In this document: positions 39,827 through 50,994 of the stretch, piece by piece
How positions within the stretch are numbered: position 1 is the first letter of the stretch
How the letters are laid out: each line of letters starts with the position of its first letter
Origin: Mycobacterium florentinum
GTDB taxonomy: Bacteria; Actinomycetota; Actinomycetes; Mycobacteriales; Mycobacteriaceae
Length of the DNA: 64,000 bases
Assembly (NCBI RefSeq): GCF_010730355.1
Contig: NZ_AP022576.1
Span: 3,782,001 to 3,846,000 of the forward strand
Reading direction: 5' to 3'
The notes under the pieces: generated by a model
Seen by the model: the letters and a program-made list of their open reading frames with translations, nothing else
Database searches by the model: none
What the model was told of the DNA's origin: nothing
Made by a program: the position numbers and the translations under genes

Positions 39827-41397
39827 TGACGGGTGAAGTACCTTCGCGCGCACACACGACCGCTGAGAAGCTCACCGAGCTGAAGGCTCGTCTGGAACTC
39901 GCCAAGGAACCCGGCGGCGAGAAGGCGGCCGCCAAGCGTGACGCGAAGGGCATCCCGAGCGCCCGGTCCCGCATCCATTCACTGGTCGACCCGGGCACCT
40001 TCCTGGAGGTCGGGGCGCTGGCCAAGACCCCCAACGACCCCAACGCGCTGTACGGCGACGGCTGCATCACCGGTCACGCCATGATCGACGGCCGGCCGGT
40101 CGGGGTGTTCTCCCACGACCAGACCGTGTTCCAGGGCACCGTCGGTGAGATGTTCGGCCGCAAGGTGGCCCGGCTGATGGAATGGTGCGCGATGGTCGGC
40201 TGCCCGATCATCGGAATCCAGGACTCCGGTGGCGCCCGCATCCAGGACGCGGTCACCTCGCTGGCTTGGTATGCCGAGCTGGGCCGCCGTCACGAAGCGC
40301 TGTCCGGGATAGTGCCGCAGATCTCCCTCATTTTCGGCAAATGCGCTGGGGGAGCGGTCTATTCGCCGATCCAGGACGATCTTCTGGTCGCGGTGCGCGA
40401 CCAGGGCTACTTCTTCGTCACCGGGCCCGACGTGATCAAGGAAGTCACCGGCGAAGAGATCACGCTCGACGAGCTGGGTGGCGCCGACATCCAGGCCCGC
40501 TACGGCAACATTCATCACGTTGTCGACACCGAGGCCGAGGCGTTCCAGTACGTCCGCGACTTCCTGTCGTTCCTACCGTCCAACGTCTTCGACAAACCGC
40601 CGGTCGTCAATCCCGGGCTCGAACCGGACATCACCCCGACCGACCTCGAACTCGACACGATCATCCCGGACAACGACAACGCGGCCTATGACATGCACGA
40701 GATCCTGCTGCGAATCTTCGACGACGGCGATTTTCTCGAAGTCGCCGCGCAGCAGGGGCCGGCGATCATCACCGGGTTCGCCCGGGTCGACGGCCGTCCG
40801 GTCGGCGTGATCGCGAACCAGCCGATGCACCTGGCCGGGTCGATCGACAACGAGGCCTCCGACAAGGCCACCCGGTTCATCCGGTTCTGCGACATCTTCG
40901 AGCTCCCGCTGATCTTCGTCGTCGACACCCCCGGCTTCCTGCCGGGGGCCGAGCAGGAGAAGAACGGCATCATCAAGCGCGGCGGCCGGTTCCTCTCGGC
41001 GGTCGTGGAAGCCGACGTGCCGAAGGTGACGATCACGATCCGCAAGTCCTACGGCGGCGCCTACGCCGTGATGGGATCGCGGCAGCTGACCGCGGACTTC
41101 AATTTCGCCTGGCCCACCGCGCGCATCGCGGTGATCGGCGCCGAGGGCGCCGCCCAGCTGCTGATGAAGCGGTTTCCCGACCCGACGACGCCCGAGGCGC
41201 AGCAGATCAAGAAGGACTTCATCGAGGGCTACAACCTCAACATGGCGATCCCGTGGACGGCCGCCGAGCGCGGGTTCATCGATGCGGTCATCGATCCGCA
41301 CCAGACCCGGCTGCTGATCCGCAAGTCGCTACATCTGTTGCGCGACAAGCAGATCTGGTTCCGCGTCGGACGCAAGCACAGCCTGCTTCCGCTGTAG
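39826..41397 (+). CDS. accD4: acyl-CoA carboxylase beta subunit AccD4
   Basis: 523 aa carboxyltransferase subunit. Supplies the carboxylated C24-C26 acyl-CoA extender for Pks13 with AccA3, AccD5 and AccE5. Two crotonase-like halves: [11 protein letters not shown] and [11 protein letters not shown] in the N half, and [19 protein letters not shown] and GAEGAAQLL in the C half, forming the oxyanion holes. GTG start overlaps the pks13 stop. Converges with the small exported-protein gene. Confidence 0.96.
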   Translation: MTGEVPSRAHTTAEKLTELKARLELAKEPGGEKAAAKRDAKGIPSARSRIHSLVDPGTFLEVGALAKTPNDPNALYGDGCITGHAMIDGRPVGVFSHDQTVFQGTVGEMFGRKVARLMEWCAMVGCPIIGIQDSGGARIQDAVTSLAWYAELGRRHEALSGIVPQISLIFGKCAGGAVYSPIQDDLLVAVRDQGYFFVTGPDVIKEVTGEEITLDELGGADIQARYGNIHHVVDTEAEAFQYVRDFLSFLPSNVFDKPPVVNPGLEPDITPTDLELDTIIPDNDNAAYDMHEILLRIFDDGDFLEVAAQQGPAIITGFARVDGRPVGVIANQPMHLAGSIDNEASDKATRFIRFCDIFELPLIFVVDTPGFLPGAEQEKNGIIKRGGRFLSAVVEADVPKVTITIRKSYGGAYAVMGSRQLTADFNFAWPTARIAVIGAEGAAQLLMKRFPDPTTPEAQQIKKDFIEGYNLNMAIPWTAAERGFIDAVIDPHQTRLLIRKSLHLLRDKQIWFRVGRKHSLLPL

Positions 41398-41502
41398 CCT
41401 TCAAGTCACACCCGTGCCACGGGCACCGGGAAACCCTGGGGCACATCGCTTCTGAAAACTGTGCTGGTCCAACCTTTTTGGTGCCGATGTGACCGATGCC
41501 GG

Positions 41503-41805
41503 CTAAGCGGGTTCGACCAGCGTGAGCCTCGGTCCCACCACGTCGTAGGCGAACCGAACCGGGGTGCCGTTGGACAGGCTGCGTTGCAGGATCGCCAGCC
41601 ACGATGCGAAATTCGGGTCGTCGCGCGCCAATTGGTAGATCGCGGCGTGCCGGCCGAACGCCACACCCACCGGAACGCCGGGGTTGGTCGTGCTGAGGCT
41701 GGCAACGACGTCCTCCTCCACGACCGGCGCGGCCGTTGCGATGCGTCCAGACGTGAATACGAAGAGCGCCAACACAATTGCGACGACAATACGGAGCCTG
41801 CTCAT
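41503..41805 (-). CDS. small exported protein coupled to fadE35
   Basis: 100 aa from ATG 41805, overlapping the fadE35 TGA (ATGA). N-terminal signal peptide LRIVVAIVLALFVFTSG with predicted cleavage near TAAPVVEE. The mature ~75 residues are a small soluble domain without Cys. No family recognised. The same-operon position downstream of an acyl-CoA dehydrogenase is notable. It replaces Rv3796 of M. tuberculosis, which has no homologue here. Confidence 0.7.
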   Translation of the reverse strand: MSRLRIVVAIVLALFVFTSGRIATAAPVVEEDVVASLSTTNPGVPVGVAFGRHAAIYQLARDDPNFASWLAILQRSLSNGTPVRFAYDVVGPRLTLVEPA

Positions 41806-43574
41806 AGTGCCAGCGCCCCGTCCGCCAACTCCTGGAAGCGCTCGAGCGCCGGGTCGGCATCGGCGTCGATACCGCGTAGCGGTCCGCGATCGGCGAGGTA
41901 GCGCTGTGTGTAAAGCTGGGCCACCAGTGCCTTGCGCTCGCTGCCCCGGCTCTCCCGCTCCCAGGCCGCCTGCTCGATCAGCAGCGCCCCCGCGTACACG
42001 TCGCCCATGAATTGGGCCAGCGGGAACAGCCGTGCCTCGGCGACTTCGCTGTCGAGTTTGGTCCAGGCCGTGATCGCGGCGCCGAGATCCTCGATGCGGC
42101 GGGCCACCAGGGCGGTGGTCTCGTCGTCGTCGGAAACCGACACCGCATCGTGCAGCCGCGCCAACAACGTCTCGTGCGCCTGGGACTGCTCGATGCCGCG
42201 GCGCACATCGAGACACAGGATGTTGTCCGGGCCCTCCCAGATCGTGTTCACTTGCGCGTCGCGCAAAAGCCTTGCCACCGGCCAGGTTTCGATATAGCCG
42301 TTGCCGCCGTGGATTTCGATCGCGTCCGACGCCGCGGTGATGCCCAGCCGGCACACCTTGAGTTTGGTGACGGGTACCGCGATGCGCTGCCGGATGCTGC
42401 GCGGTTGGCGATGGTTGGCCGCGCCGGTGCCGTCGAAAACCATCGCCTGCGCGGCCTCGACGTCGATGATCAGCTCGGCCAGCTTGCGCCGCATCAGCGG
42501 CTTGTCGATCAGCGCCCCGCCGAACGCCTGGCGTTGCCGCGCGTAGCACAGGGATTCGACCAGGGCGCGGCGCGCGTTACCCAGCCCGAACAGTGCGATG
42601 CCCAGGCGCGCGGCATTGGTCAGCTCCATCATCCGGCCCAGGCCCTTGCCGTCGGACGGCCCCGCATCGCCGCTCGGTTCGCCGGACAGCAGGAACGCCT
42701 CGGCGTCGACGAACTCGACCTCGCCCGAGGCCACCGAGCGGGTACCGAGTTTGTCCTTCAACCGTCGCACTCGCACGCCGTTGCGCGAGCCGTCGCGACG
42801 GGTGCGCAGCACCAGAAAATTGGCGATGCCGCGGGTAGAATCGGGCGCCCCCTCGGGCTTGGCCATCACCACGAAGGCCTCACCGGCGCAATTGGACGCA
42901 AACCACTTGAAGCCGTTCAGCAGCCAGGCGTCGCCGCTGCGTCGGGCCGTCGTCTCCAGCGCGCCGAGATCGGAGCCGCCGGTGCGCTCGGTCAACAGCT
43001 GCGCGGTCTCGCCGGCCCACTCGCCGGAGGCGAACTTGGCCTGCACGTGCTCGGCCACGTCGGGCGGCGCGTACGCGGCCACCAGCGACTGGACCATGCC
43101 GCCGCCGGTGCCCAGCGCGCAGCCCATCCCGATGTCGGCCTGGTTGAGCAGATAGTTGGACGCGAACAGCGCCAGCCCGGAGCTCACCTTCGCGGCGCGC
43201 GCATCGCTGCGCAGGGCCTGCTGAGCATCGAGCACCGCGCGCTTGGACTGGGTGAACGATGCCGGCATGACGACCTGGCTGATGTCGTGCCCCCACCGGT
43301 CGTAGCGCTCCAGCCGTGGCGGGTTGCGGTCGGTCTCGTCGGCCCAGCGGGCCACCGGGCCGCCCATCAGTTCACCGATGCTGGTCAAATGTGGCTCTAG
43401 CACCGCCAATTCGTCGGGTTGCAGGTAGTAGGCCATCGTGAACTGCAGCGTCGGGTCGGTCAGGTACCAGTTCCGGCCGACGGCACCGGTGTAGCTGTCC
43501 GTTTGGTAGCGCCGCGACTTTTCCGGGGTGGAGAAGGGCAGCCGGTCCACGGCCTCTACGTCGTAGTCGCTCAT
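41802..43574 (-). CDS. fadE35: acyl-CoA dehydrogenase FadE35 (AidB-like)
   Basis: 590 aa, larger than classical acyl-CoA dehydrogenases and resembling AidB-type enzymes. Features: LTERTGGSDLGALET (flavin/substrate region), KWFASNCAG, LKDKLGTRSVASGEVEF and the C-terminal EIHGGNGYIETW motif typical of the family. Position adjoining accD4-pks13 as in M. tuberculosis. A lipid dehydrogenation role is inferred; its substrate is not known. Confidence 0.9.
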   Translation of the reverse strand: MSDYDVEAVDRLPFSTPEKSRRYQTDSYTGAVGRNWYLTDPTLQFTMAYYLQPDELAVLEPHLTSIGELMGGPVARWADETDRNPPRLERYDRWGHDISQVVMPASFTQSKRAVLDAQQALRSDARAAKVSSGLALFASNYLLNQADIGMGCALGTGGGMVQSLVAAYAPPDVAEHVQAKFASGEWAGETAQLLTERTGGSDLGALETTARRSGDAWLLNGFKWFASNCAGEAFVVMAKPEGAPDSTRGIANFLVLRTRRDGSRNGVRVRRLKDKLGTRSVASGEVEFVDAEAFLLSGEPSGDAGPSDGKGLGRMMELTNAARLGIALFGLGNARRALVESLCYARQRQAFGGALIDKPLMRRKLAELIIDVEAAQAMVFDGTGAANHRQPRSIRQRIAVPVTKLKVCRLGITAASDAIEIHGGNGYIETWPVARLLRDAQVNTIWEGPDNILCLDVRRGIEQSQAHETLLARLHDAVSVSDDDETTALVARRIEDLGAAITAWTKLDSEVAEARLFPLAQFMGDVYAGALLIEQAAWERESRGSERKALVAQLYTQRYLADRGPLRGIDADADPALERFQELADGALAL

Positions 43575-43632
43575 GCCGCGACGGTATTACAGCCGGGACG
43601 TCCGGTGAAGACGCTGCGCCGACCGGTCCGTC

Positions 43633-44139
43633 TCATACCGGTGCGACAAACTCCGACGTGTAGAACTCGGCCGGGTTTTGGGAATTCGGATTCGGGCGCT
43701 GGATAAGTACCCACACGCCCGTCGTGCCCGGCCGAATGGTGTCCGAAACGGTGACCGTTCCGCCGCCGGCCGCGTCGGTGTCCAATCCCGAAAAGGCGGT
43801 GCCCGGATCTCCGGGGCCGCAGTTGCCCGCGGCCGGTCGGGGTTCCTGAATCAGGACGACGTCGAAATGGGTTCCCGGGGCGGGCGCGTCCGACAGAGTC
43901 ACCTCCGCGACCGCTTTGCCCCCGGAGGTATGAACGATGACCTGGCCGGTGCCCAGGGCGGACCGCGGGACCATCGGCACCGTGCTCACCAGGCTGAAAT
44001 CACAACGCCTGAGCTTGCTATCCAAGACGACGATGGTCCCGCCTTCGGCCCCGGCGGTGGCGATCCCCGCGGTCGCCACCGTGGACATTGATGCGGTGAA
44101 TGCCGCCCCGCACGCGGCTAGCCGCTTCCAACCGTGCAT
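43633..44139 (-). CDS. secreted protein of unknown function
   Basis: 168 aa with a signal peptide (LAACGAAFTASMSTVATAGIATA, cleavage near AGAEGG). Mature part is beta-rich, with two Cys (CDFSL and NCGPGD) likely disulfide-bonded. C-terminal RPNPNSQNPAEFYTSEF. Not recognised as a named family. The AT-rich region upstream (44140-44314) probably carries its promoter. Monocistronic, between fadE35 and embB. Confidence 0.7.
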   Translation of the reverse strand: MHGWKRLAACGAAFTASMSTVATAGIATAGAEGGTIVVLDSKLRRCDFSLVSTVPMVPRSALGTGQVIVHTSGGKAVAEVTLSDAPAPGTHFDVVLIQEPRPAAGNCGPGDPGTAFSGLDTDAAGGGTVTVSDTIRPGTTGVWVLIQRPNPNSQNPAEFYTSEFVAPV

Positions 44140-44314
44140 TGAGTCACCCTTTCCCCCTGTGCTGGGTGCACCACAGCGGAGTAGATATTGACCGTTATTT
44201 GCTGGAATTAAACCGATTGGGCCGAATTACTCGATCGTAAATTAATGCGTTTTATTCGACCGGTGACAAATTACTCTTTCCCTCAATTAGTAAACCGTTG
44301 CAATACAAGCCAAT

Positions 44315-47300
44315 TTACGGCTTGATGCGGATCTGGCCGGGCGACCACCATCCGGTGCGGGTCGCGGTGCCGAGGTCGAGCTGCGCGGGCGCGGCATCGG
44401 CGATCGTTTCGAACCTGCGCAGCGACCCCCAGTCGCGGCCCCAGTCGTGGGACAGGTAGGTCGACATCACGTGGGCGCGCAGCAGCAAGTCGGTGATGCC
44501 GAGCAGGCCGCCGTTGACGCCGTCCTGCCAGGTGTCGGTGTCCTGCTTCTTGGCCGTGTAGTCCGGCGTGATGCGGAACTTCGGAATCTCGGTGACACCG
44601 TTGACGTGCAGCATCGGCTGCTGGCATGGGAACGCCAGCCCGACCGCCCAGTCCATCAGCACCGGCTGCGTCGAGCCGACGTACTCCTGCAGCGAGCGCA
44701 GCTCCGGTACCCGCGGCGGCGTCACCGCGATCCAGTCCTCCGCCGTGAGGGACAGGTCCTCGGCGACCACCCGCACCGCGATCGCGTCGGCGGGCATCTG
44801 GGATCGCGGGAAGCGCAGATTGCGCCATACCTTCGGCTGCTCCCCGTAGAGGTCATACGGCACCAGCCGGCCGCCGGGCAGCACGGCGCCGTCCGGGCCG
44901 GGCATGCCGAATTCCAGTTCCACGGTCTGCCCGGCGGTGTGGTGGTGCAGGATGCTGTTGCCGGCGATCGCGCCCGCCGCGGTCACCACCACCAGCGGAT
45001 GCCCGGCATCCGGCTTGGGCAGCTGGTACCACGCCGAGGTGAGCCTGCTCTGCTGTTGTGGGCCGCTGGTGTAGCTTCCGGCCATCGGAACCTGCGCGGG
45101 GTTCAGGCCATACGGCAAGGGGAGTAGCGACCCGTTGATGCCCGGCGCCGTCAGCTTGGTCGGCCCGTACCAGTCGTAGTCGGTACCGGGCTGTGGCACC
45201 GCAGTCTCGCGGATGGCTTCCGCCAGTGTGCGTTCCGGTATTCCGTTGGGGCTGAAGCCTGTTGGGTTAGTCCCGCCCAGCGCGCCCAGCGCGGTGTAAC
45301 TGCCGGGATACGGCGTCATGAAGCCGACATTGCTGTCCGGCTCGACGAGCACGTCGTCGGCCAGCCCGCAGCCACCGCTGAACTCACGCAGGTTGTCCCA
45401 GGCATTGGAGTAGGTGGGGTACTGACGCACGATGCCGGCCGTCATCGACGCCACGAACACCAGCGCCATGAAGCCGGCCGCGAGTGGTATCGGCGCCGCC
45501 GTCAACGCCCGCGCCAGCCGGCCCTGGCCATGGCTCGGGTCGGCGAAGTGCAACCAGGCCGCGTACACCGCCGTGATCACGAACAGCGCGAAAAAGATTG
45601 TGCTGATTGAGATTCCATCGATCTTCGGCATGGAGCTGTTGAACGGCACGCCGTAGCTCGAGACGTACCACCAACCGTTGGTGGTGGCGAAGCACAGTGC
45701 CAAGATGAACATCAGCGCCGCTAGGAACGCCATCCGGTTGCGCGACCAGCGCAGCACCTTCGGTGACACCAGCACCGTCGTCAGCGCGGCCATCGCCGCA
45801 CCCACCGCGGCGAAGAGCCCGAAGTGGTGCACCCACTTGGTCGGGGTGAACATCAGGAAGAACATGGTGCCGAAGATGACACCCATCAGCCGCCACGCCG
45901 GCCCGCGTGCGACACCCGGAACTCGCTTGCGCCGCAACATGATAAAGACCGCGGTAAACAAGCACAGCGCGGTGATCAGGAAGCCGAACCGGCGCGACAG
46001 CGAACCGTCGACGGTGGGCAGGATCAGGTAGTAGTAGCGCAGATTCTCGGTGTACCAGGCCTGGCTGGGCCCGATGGCGGTGCGAATCCTGGTGGCTTCC
46101 AACACCGTTGACAGCGTCTGGTCGGCGAACACCACGGTGAGGATGACGGTGCCGGCAGCCAGCATCGGGGCCACCAGCGGCCAGGTCCCGACCAGCCGAT
46201 GCCGTTTGACCAGAATGCGCAGGATCGGGCGGCCGCCGGCGACCAGCGCGGCCACCGCGATCAGGCCGGTGGGCTGCACGCCCAGGGTGAACGCCGCGGT
46301 GATCACCGCCAGCGCCGCCGGGGTCAGCCGCGAGGCGCACATCGAGCGCTCGATCAGCACGTAGGTGATCAGCGAACCCACCGCGATGATCGGCTCGGGA
46401 CGCAGCCCGTTGTCGAACGGCATCCACGCGGTCAGTAGCACCAGGCCCGCCGCCCAGTTCGCGGCCTTGCTCGACGTCACCGCGGGCCCCAACCGGGGCA
46501 GCACCTCACGCGACAGCAGCAGCCAGCACACCAGCCCGGCGATCAAGTCGGGCAGCCGCATCCACAGGCTCGCGTCGCTGACGTGGGTCATCAGTGCCAG
46601 CAAGTTGTAGTACCAACCGAAGGGGTCCTCCGGGCTGCCGAACCAGCGGAAGTAGTTGGACATGTAGCCGGCGCGGTCGGCGACCCGGGCCATGCCCAGG
46701 ATGTAGCCGTCGTCAGACGAGTTCGCCCCGATCACATGCCACAGCAGGAACCCGAAGATCACCGTGGCGTCGGCCAGGGTGAATTTCTTCCAGCGGGTGG
46801 GGATCAGCCGGTGCATCCGGCGACCGTCGAGTTGGTCCAGTCGCCACAGCGCGATCAGCGAGACGATGGTGGCCAGGATCGCGCCCACCATCGCCAGCAG
46901 CTTCAGTGTTGTCGGGGTGGTGGAGAACCGGGTGTCGATGGTCGACGAGAACCGCAGTCCGGGCGGGGCTGGACCGGTCAGGTCGGTGAACACCCCGACG
47001 ATCTGCGGACGCAGGTTGGGGTCGTTGAAACCGCCGCCCAGCGGTTTGCCCGCCGGGTCGGTCAACCCGACGAAGGTGGCGAAAGTGCCGGCGCGGGTGG
47101 AGGTTATCTCGATGCGCTGGCACTGCGCGGACTCGGTCTGCTCGCGCGACGCACTGGCGATCACCACATTTCGGTCGGTGACGTCCACCCGCTTGGTGTT
47201 GACCACGACGAACAGCGCGTTGAGCGCCGCGTCCTTGCCCTTCTTGGGCGCGGTGCTCAGCACCACGCCACCCTCGGGCGCCACGCCGCGCACCGCGTCG

Positions 47301-47533
47301 CACGGCACGGTGGCCGTCACGTCGACCGGACTCAGCGAAATGAGCGGGGCCGTAACGCTGTTCAGTTGGCCGTTCTGCGGCCAGTTCAGCATCGCGGTGG
47401 TCTGTACGACGGGCAGCAGCGGTGTCGCGACCGACAATACGAAGCCGATCAGCCCGGCGATCGTGGCAACCCATCGCGTGACGCGGACGTCGTCGCGGGG
47501 GGAGGCCTCGGCTGGTCTGTCGACGACGCTCAT
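44315..47533 (-). CDS. embB: arabinosyltransferase EmbB
   Basis: 1072 aa GT-C glycosyltransferase with about 15 TM helices and a C-terminal periplasmic carbohydrate-binding domain. Forms the arabinan of arabinogalactan with EmbA and is the ethambutol target. The periplasmic loop has [14 protein letters not shown] with catalytic DD and Met281, equivalent to Met306 of M. tuberculosis, the residue most often mutated in resistance. Met is the susceptible-type residue. ATG overlaps the embA stop (ATGA). Confidence 0.95.
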   Translation of the reverse strand: MSVVDRPAEASPRDDVRVTRWVATIAGLIGFVLSVATPLLPVVQTTAMLNWPQNGQLNSVTAPLISLSPVDVTATVPCDAVRGVAPEGGVVLSTAPKKGKDAALNALFVVVNTKRVDVTDRNVVIASASREQTESAQCQRIEITSTRAGTFATFVGLTDPAGKPLGGGFNDPNLRPQIVGVFTDLTGPAPPGLRFSSTIDTRFSTTPTTLKLLAMVGAILATIVSLIALWRLDQLDGRRMHRLIPTRWKKFTLADATVIFGFLLWHVIGANSSDDGYILGMARVADRAGYMSNYFRWFGSPEDPFGWYYNLLALMTHVSDASLWMRLPDLIAGLVCWLLLSREVLPRLGPAVTSSKAANWAAGLVLLTAWMPFDNGLRPEPIIAVGSLITYVLIERSMCASRLTPAALAVITAAFTLGVQPTGLIAVAALVAGGRPILRILVKRHRLVGTWPLVAPMLAAGTVILTVVFADQTLSTVLEATRIRTAIGPSQAWYTENLRYYYLILPTVDGSLSRRFGFLITALCLFTAVFIMLRRKRVPGVARGPAWRLMGVIFGTMFFLMFTPTKWVHHFGLFAAVGAAMAALTTVLVSPKVLRWSRNRMAFLAALMFILALCFATTNGWWYVSSYGVPFNSSMPKIDGISISTIFFALFVITAVYAAWLHFADPSHGQGRLARALTAAPIPLAAGFMALVFVASMTAGIVRQYPTYSNAWDNLREFSGGCGLADDVLVEPDSNVGFMTPYPGSYTALGALGGTNPTGFSPNGIPERTLAEAIRETAVPQPGTDYDWYGPTKLTAPGINGSLLPLPYGLNPAQVPMAGSYTSGPQQQSRLTSAWYQLPKPDAGHPLVVVTAAGAIAGNSILHHHTAGQTVELEFGMPGPDGAVLPGGRLVPYDLYGEQPKVWRNLRFPRSQMPADAIAVRVVAEDLSLTAEDWIAVTPPRVPELRSLQEYVGSTQPVLMDWAVGLAFPCQQPMLHVNGVTEIPKFRITPDYTAKKQDTDTWQDGVNGGLLGITDLLLRAHVMSTYLSHDWGRDWGSLRRFETIADAAPAQLDLGTATRTGWWSPGQIRIKP

Positions 47534-50500
47534 GGCAGCGCCCGAATCGGTCCCTGGCGGCTCCAGCCGTTCACGGTCATCACACCCTGTTCGATCACGG
47601 CGTTGGGGGCCAGATCACTTGGCACCAGCGGGAAATACTGCTCGACCGATCCCCAGTCGCGATACCAGTCGCCGCGCAGGTAGGTCGAGATCGTCGACGT
47701 CCGCAGCATCACTTGGGTGAACAGGAACGGCCCGCCGGTCTCGCTGGCCTCCCACCCGTTCGACGACGAGGCCGTCTGCTTGTGGTCGGGCAGGATCCGG
47801 TAGCCGGGGAGTTCGGCAACGCCGAGGTGTTCGGAGAACGGCCGCTGGCACGGGAAGTTCGCCGCGGTGGCGATGTCCATCAGTACGGGCGTCTGCGATC
47901 CCATCAATTGCTGCAGGGTCTGCAGCACCGGGACACGCGGCGGCGTGAACGCGAACCACTGATCCTCACTGAGGTTCGGGTCGTAGGCGACGATGCGCGC
48001 CACGTTCGCCTCCGGCGGCGCCCACGTCAGCGGAAACCGCAGATTGCGCCACGCCGGCTCGGGCCCGATGTCGATGGGCTGCACCTCCGCGAGCGGCTGG
48101 GTGGTCCCATCGGGGCGGGTGACACCCCACTGCAGTTTCAGCGACTGCCCGTAGGTGAAGGTGCCGTCCTCCTTGTACGACCAGATGGCGCCCGCGGCCG
48201 AGACCACCACCACCGGCCGGTCCGGGGTGCGCGGCGGCAGCTGGTACCAGGAGGAGGTGGCGGTGGCCGACAGCGAATTCTCCCCGTAGCTGCCCATCAC
48301 CGGGGTGCGGGCCGGGTCGAGGCCGAAGGGCAGTGCCACGTTCGACCCGTTCACCCCGACCGGGCCTTTCCCGCCGGCGGTGCCCGCGGAGTCACTCATG
48401 GCGGCGTTCGGCTTGTTCGGCGACGCGTCGGAATTCACCACGCCCGGTTTGGTCACCACCGGGTACGACCTCAGGTCGTCACCCACCCCGTCGGGTTTGA
48501 ACCCGACCGGGTTGACGCCGCCGAGCGGGCCGTCAGGCCCGAACGTCTGACCTGGAACCGGTTGCAGCAGACCAAGATTGGGGTCGGGCTCGGTCAGCAC
48601 GTCGTCGGCCATCGCGCAGCTGGTCTTCGAGAGCCCGGACTCCAGCGCGGCGAGGTTGGCCTTGCCGGTGGTGTAGAGCGGGTAGCGGAACACCGCGCCC
48701 TTGGCCAGCGAGCCGACCTCGCCGAGGACCATGATCGTCGCGACGATCAGCAGGGGAGTGGCGGCCAGTACGCGGTTGCGCCGGCTTTCCTTGATCTCGG
48801 TGTGCCCGGCGTAGTCCATCCGGAAGTGCAGCCAGGCGGCCAGCAGTCCGGACGCGATCGACAGAGCCAGGAACATCGACGTCACCGGGTGGCTGGCGAC
48901 GACGGGCTGGATGTCGAACCACGGCACCCCGTAGTTGCCGACGTAGAACCAGCCGTTGATGCCCGAGGTCGCCACCGCCAGCACGAACAGCAGCGCCGTC
49001 ACGTACAGCGTCAGGTTGCGGCGGCTGTGCAGCCCGATCCGGGCGAAGGCGAACGCGGTGACCGCGCCGAGCGCGCCGGCCAGACTGGCGAACGCGCCGA
49101 ACTGCACGGCCCACTTCGTCGGCGTGAACGTCAGCAGCAGCAGTCCGAGCGCGGTGGTGCCGATCAACCGCCAGGCCGGACCGCTGGCCAGCCCCGGCAC
49201 CCGGCCGCGGCGCAGCAGCACCATCAGCATTCCGAACAGGCAGAGGAACAGCACCAGGACCGCGAAGCGCCGCGCCATCGATCCGTCCGGGTTGGACTCG
49301 ACCGTGAGAAAGTAGTAGCGCAACCAATCCTGGTACCACGCGATCGTCGGCCCGACCTTGTATTTGATGCGGGCCGACTCGGCGATCGTCGCCAGCGTCT
49401 GGCTGCGGAACACCACTACCAGGATCAGCGACAGCGACGCCGCCAGCACGGCCAGCGGCGCCAGTACCCCGTCGGTCGCCCGGCGGCGCCGGATGATCGT
49501 CGCGATGGCCCGGGCGCCGGTCAGCAGCGCGGCGACGGCGATCAAACCCTGCGGTGCCAGCGTCACGGTGAGCATCGCGACCACGATGGCGACCGCGGCG
49601 GGAGCCAGCCGCTGCAGTGCGATCGCGCGCTCCACCAGCATCCAGGTGACGATCACGCCGAGGGCGATCAGCGGCTCGGGGCGCAGGCCGTTGTTGAACG
49701 GCAGCCACGCGGCCAGGAACACCATGCCGCCGGTGAGCACCGCCACGGTGTTGGATCCCAGTCCGCCCTTCCCGGGTCCCAGCCGGCGCAGGCCCCAATG
49801 GCTCAGGACGAGCCAGCAGGCGATCCCGGCGAGCGTGGCGGGCAGCCGCATCCACACGCCCGCGGTGCTGACCGACGCCAGCTTGGCCAGCACCGAGAGA
49901 TACCAGTCGAACGGCGCATCGGTGGTCCCGAAGTAGCGGTAGTAGTTGGCCACGTAGCCGGCCTTCGGCGCCACCCGTGCGATGGTCAGGTTGTAGCCGT
50001 CGTCGGACGAGGTGGCGCCGATGACGTGCCAGACCAGCAGCGTCGCGATCACGCCGGCGTCGGACAGCCAATTGGCCCAGCCGATCCGCCACCAGCTGGC
50101 CCGCCGTTCGTGCGGGCGGTAGCGGGACAGCCAGGCGATCGGGGAGCGCCAGTTGACCAGCGTGCCGCCGCGGCTATGGCGGTCCAGCACGGCCAACGCG
50201 AGGATCGCGACCAGCACCGCCAGCGCGCCCGCGATCATCACCAGCCTCTTCAGCGCGGTCGGCGTCGTGATGAACCGGGTGTCGATGTCGACCCGCGCCG
50301 ACAGCCCCGGCTGGGCGGCCACCTTCAGGTCGGTGAAGATGCCGCCGACCTGCGGCTTCTTCTCGGCGGGCAGGATCCCGGTGGCGCCGGGTATGCCGAC
50401 GAAGTCCGCGCCGGCCGCACCGGCGTCGGCCCAGACGTGCAGCACGCTGCAGGCGCCCGCGGCGATCGCCGAGCGCTTCGCGACCGCGGCGACCGTGTCC

Positions 50501-50847
50501 CGGAACGCGACGACGACCACGTCCTTGTCGGCGCGGACGAACAGGCCGTTCTTGCCGGGGTCCACGCCGCCCGTCGGCAGCGTCGAGACCACCAAGCCGC
50601 CGCTCTCCGGCAGGGTGGCCATCGCCGGGCAGGGGATGGAGATGTCGAGCGCGCGCGGCGCCCCGGACACCAGGGGAGCGGTGAGCTGGGCGATGTGCCC
50701 GTCCACCGTGCCCTGCGGCCACGCGATGGTCGCGGTGGTCTGCTTGACCGGGAGCAACGGAACGATGAGGCACAACAGCAGGCCCGCGAGCCCGGCGACG
50801 ACGGCGACCAAGCGCAGGATCCGCTGCGGTCGCTCGTCGTGGGGCAC
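47530..50847 (-). CDS. embA: arabinosyltransferase EmbA
   Basis: 1105 aa, GTG start at 50847. Same architecture as EmbB: an N-terminal TM, a periplasmic domain, a GT-C core with [14 protein letters not shown], and a C-terminal lectin-like domain. It functions with EmbB as a heterodimer on arabinogalactan, while EmbC makes the arabinan of lipoarabinomannan. Divergent from embR across 147 bp, an arrangement that allows shared control by EmbR. Confidence 0.95.
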   Translation of the reverse strand: MPHDERPQRILRLVAVVAGLAGLLLCLIVPLLPVKQTTATIAWPQGTVDGHIAQLTAPLVSGAPRALDISIPCPAMATLPESGGLVVSTLPTGGVDPGKNGLFVRADKDVVVVAFRDTVAAVAKRSAIAAGACSVLHVWADAGAAGADFVGIPGATGILPAEKKPQVGGIFTDLKVAAQPGLSARVDIDTRFITTPTALKRLVMIAGALAVLVAILALAVLDRHSRGGTLVNWRSPIAWLSRYRPHERRASWWRIGWANWLSDAGVIATLLVWHVIGATSSDDGYNLTIARVAPKAGYVANYYRYFGTTDAPFDWYLSVLAKLASVSTAGVWMRLPATLAGIACWLVLSHWGLRRLGPGKGGLGSNTVAVLTGGMVFLAAWLPFNNGLRPEPLIALGVIVTWMLVERAIALQRLAPAAVAIVVAMLTVTLAPQGLIAVAALLTGARAIATIIRRRRATDGVLAPLAVLAASLSLILVVVFRSQTLATIAESARIKYKVGPTIAWYQDWLRYYFLTVESNPDGSMARRFAVLVLFLCLFGMLMVLLRRGRVPGLASGPAWRLIGTTALGLLLLTFTPTKWAVQFGAFASLAGALGAVTAFAFARIGLHSRRNLTLYVTALLFVLAVATSGINGWFYVGNYGVPWFDIQPVVASHPVTSMFLALSIASGLLAAWLHFRMDYAGHTEIKESRRNRVLAATPLLIVATIMVLGEVGSLAKGAVFRYPLYTTGKANLAALESGLSKTSCAMADDVLTEPDPNLGLLQPVPGQTFGPDGPLGGVNPVGFKPDGVGDDLRSYPVVTKPGVVNSDASPNKPNAAMSDSAGTAGGKGPVGVNGSNVALPFGLDPARTPVMGSYGENSLSATATSSWYQLPPRTPDRPVVVVSAAGAIWSYKEDGTFTYGQSLKLQWGVTRPDGTTQPLAEVQPIDIGPEPAWRNLRFPLTWAPPEANVARIVAYDPNLSEDQWFAFTPPRVPVLQTLQQLMGSQTPVLMDIATAANFPCQRPFSEHLGVAELPGYRILPDHKQTASSSNGWEASETGGPFLFTQVMLRTSTISTYLRGDWYRDWGSVEQYFPLVPSDLAPNAVIEQGVMTVNGWSRQGPIRALP

Positions 50848-50994
50848 GGGGTTCGATGGTAAGCGACGTCCCTTTATCGGGTGAGGACGCGGGGCCGCGC
50901 AACCGGCGGGTTAGCGTGCGGATGTCTCGCGGTCCTGCTGGGCGCGGTCAAAGATCCGCACATTTGCCTGCCGGGTCTGAAACCATTCAATGCG
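50848..50994. promoter_or_regulatory. embA-embR divergent promoter region
   Basis: 147 bp between GTG of embA and ATG of embR. Must hold both promoters. EmbR of the avium group and M. tuberculosis is known to act on the emb genes. No clear binding motif could be read by eye. Confidence 0.55.

Noticed and set aside
36308..39853. 1181-codon open frame on the strand opposite pks13
   Set aside because: It is a shadow caused by high GC at third positions. The product is Arg/His/Gly-rich with no domains, while pks13 has all expected catalytic motifs.
44306..44324. Hairpin CAAGCC/GGCTTG at the embB stop as a terminator
   Set aside because: Stem of only 6 bp that includes coding sequence; too weak to call.
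47713..50862. 1049-codon plus-strand frame opposite embA
   Set aside because: Same GC-skew artefact; composition rich in Arg/Gln/Gly, no recognisable domain, and embA is fully supported.
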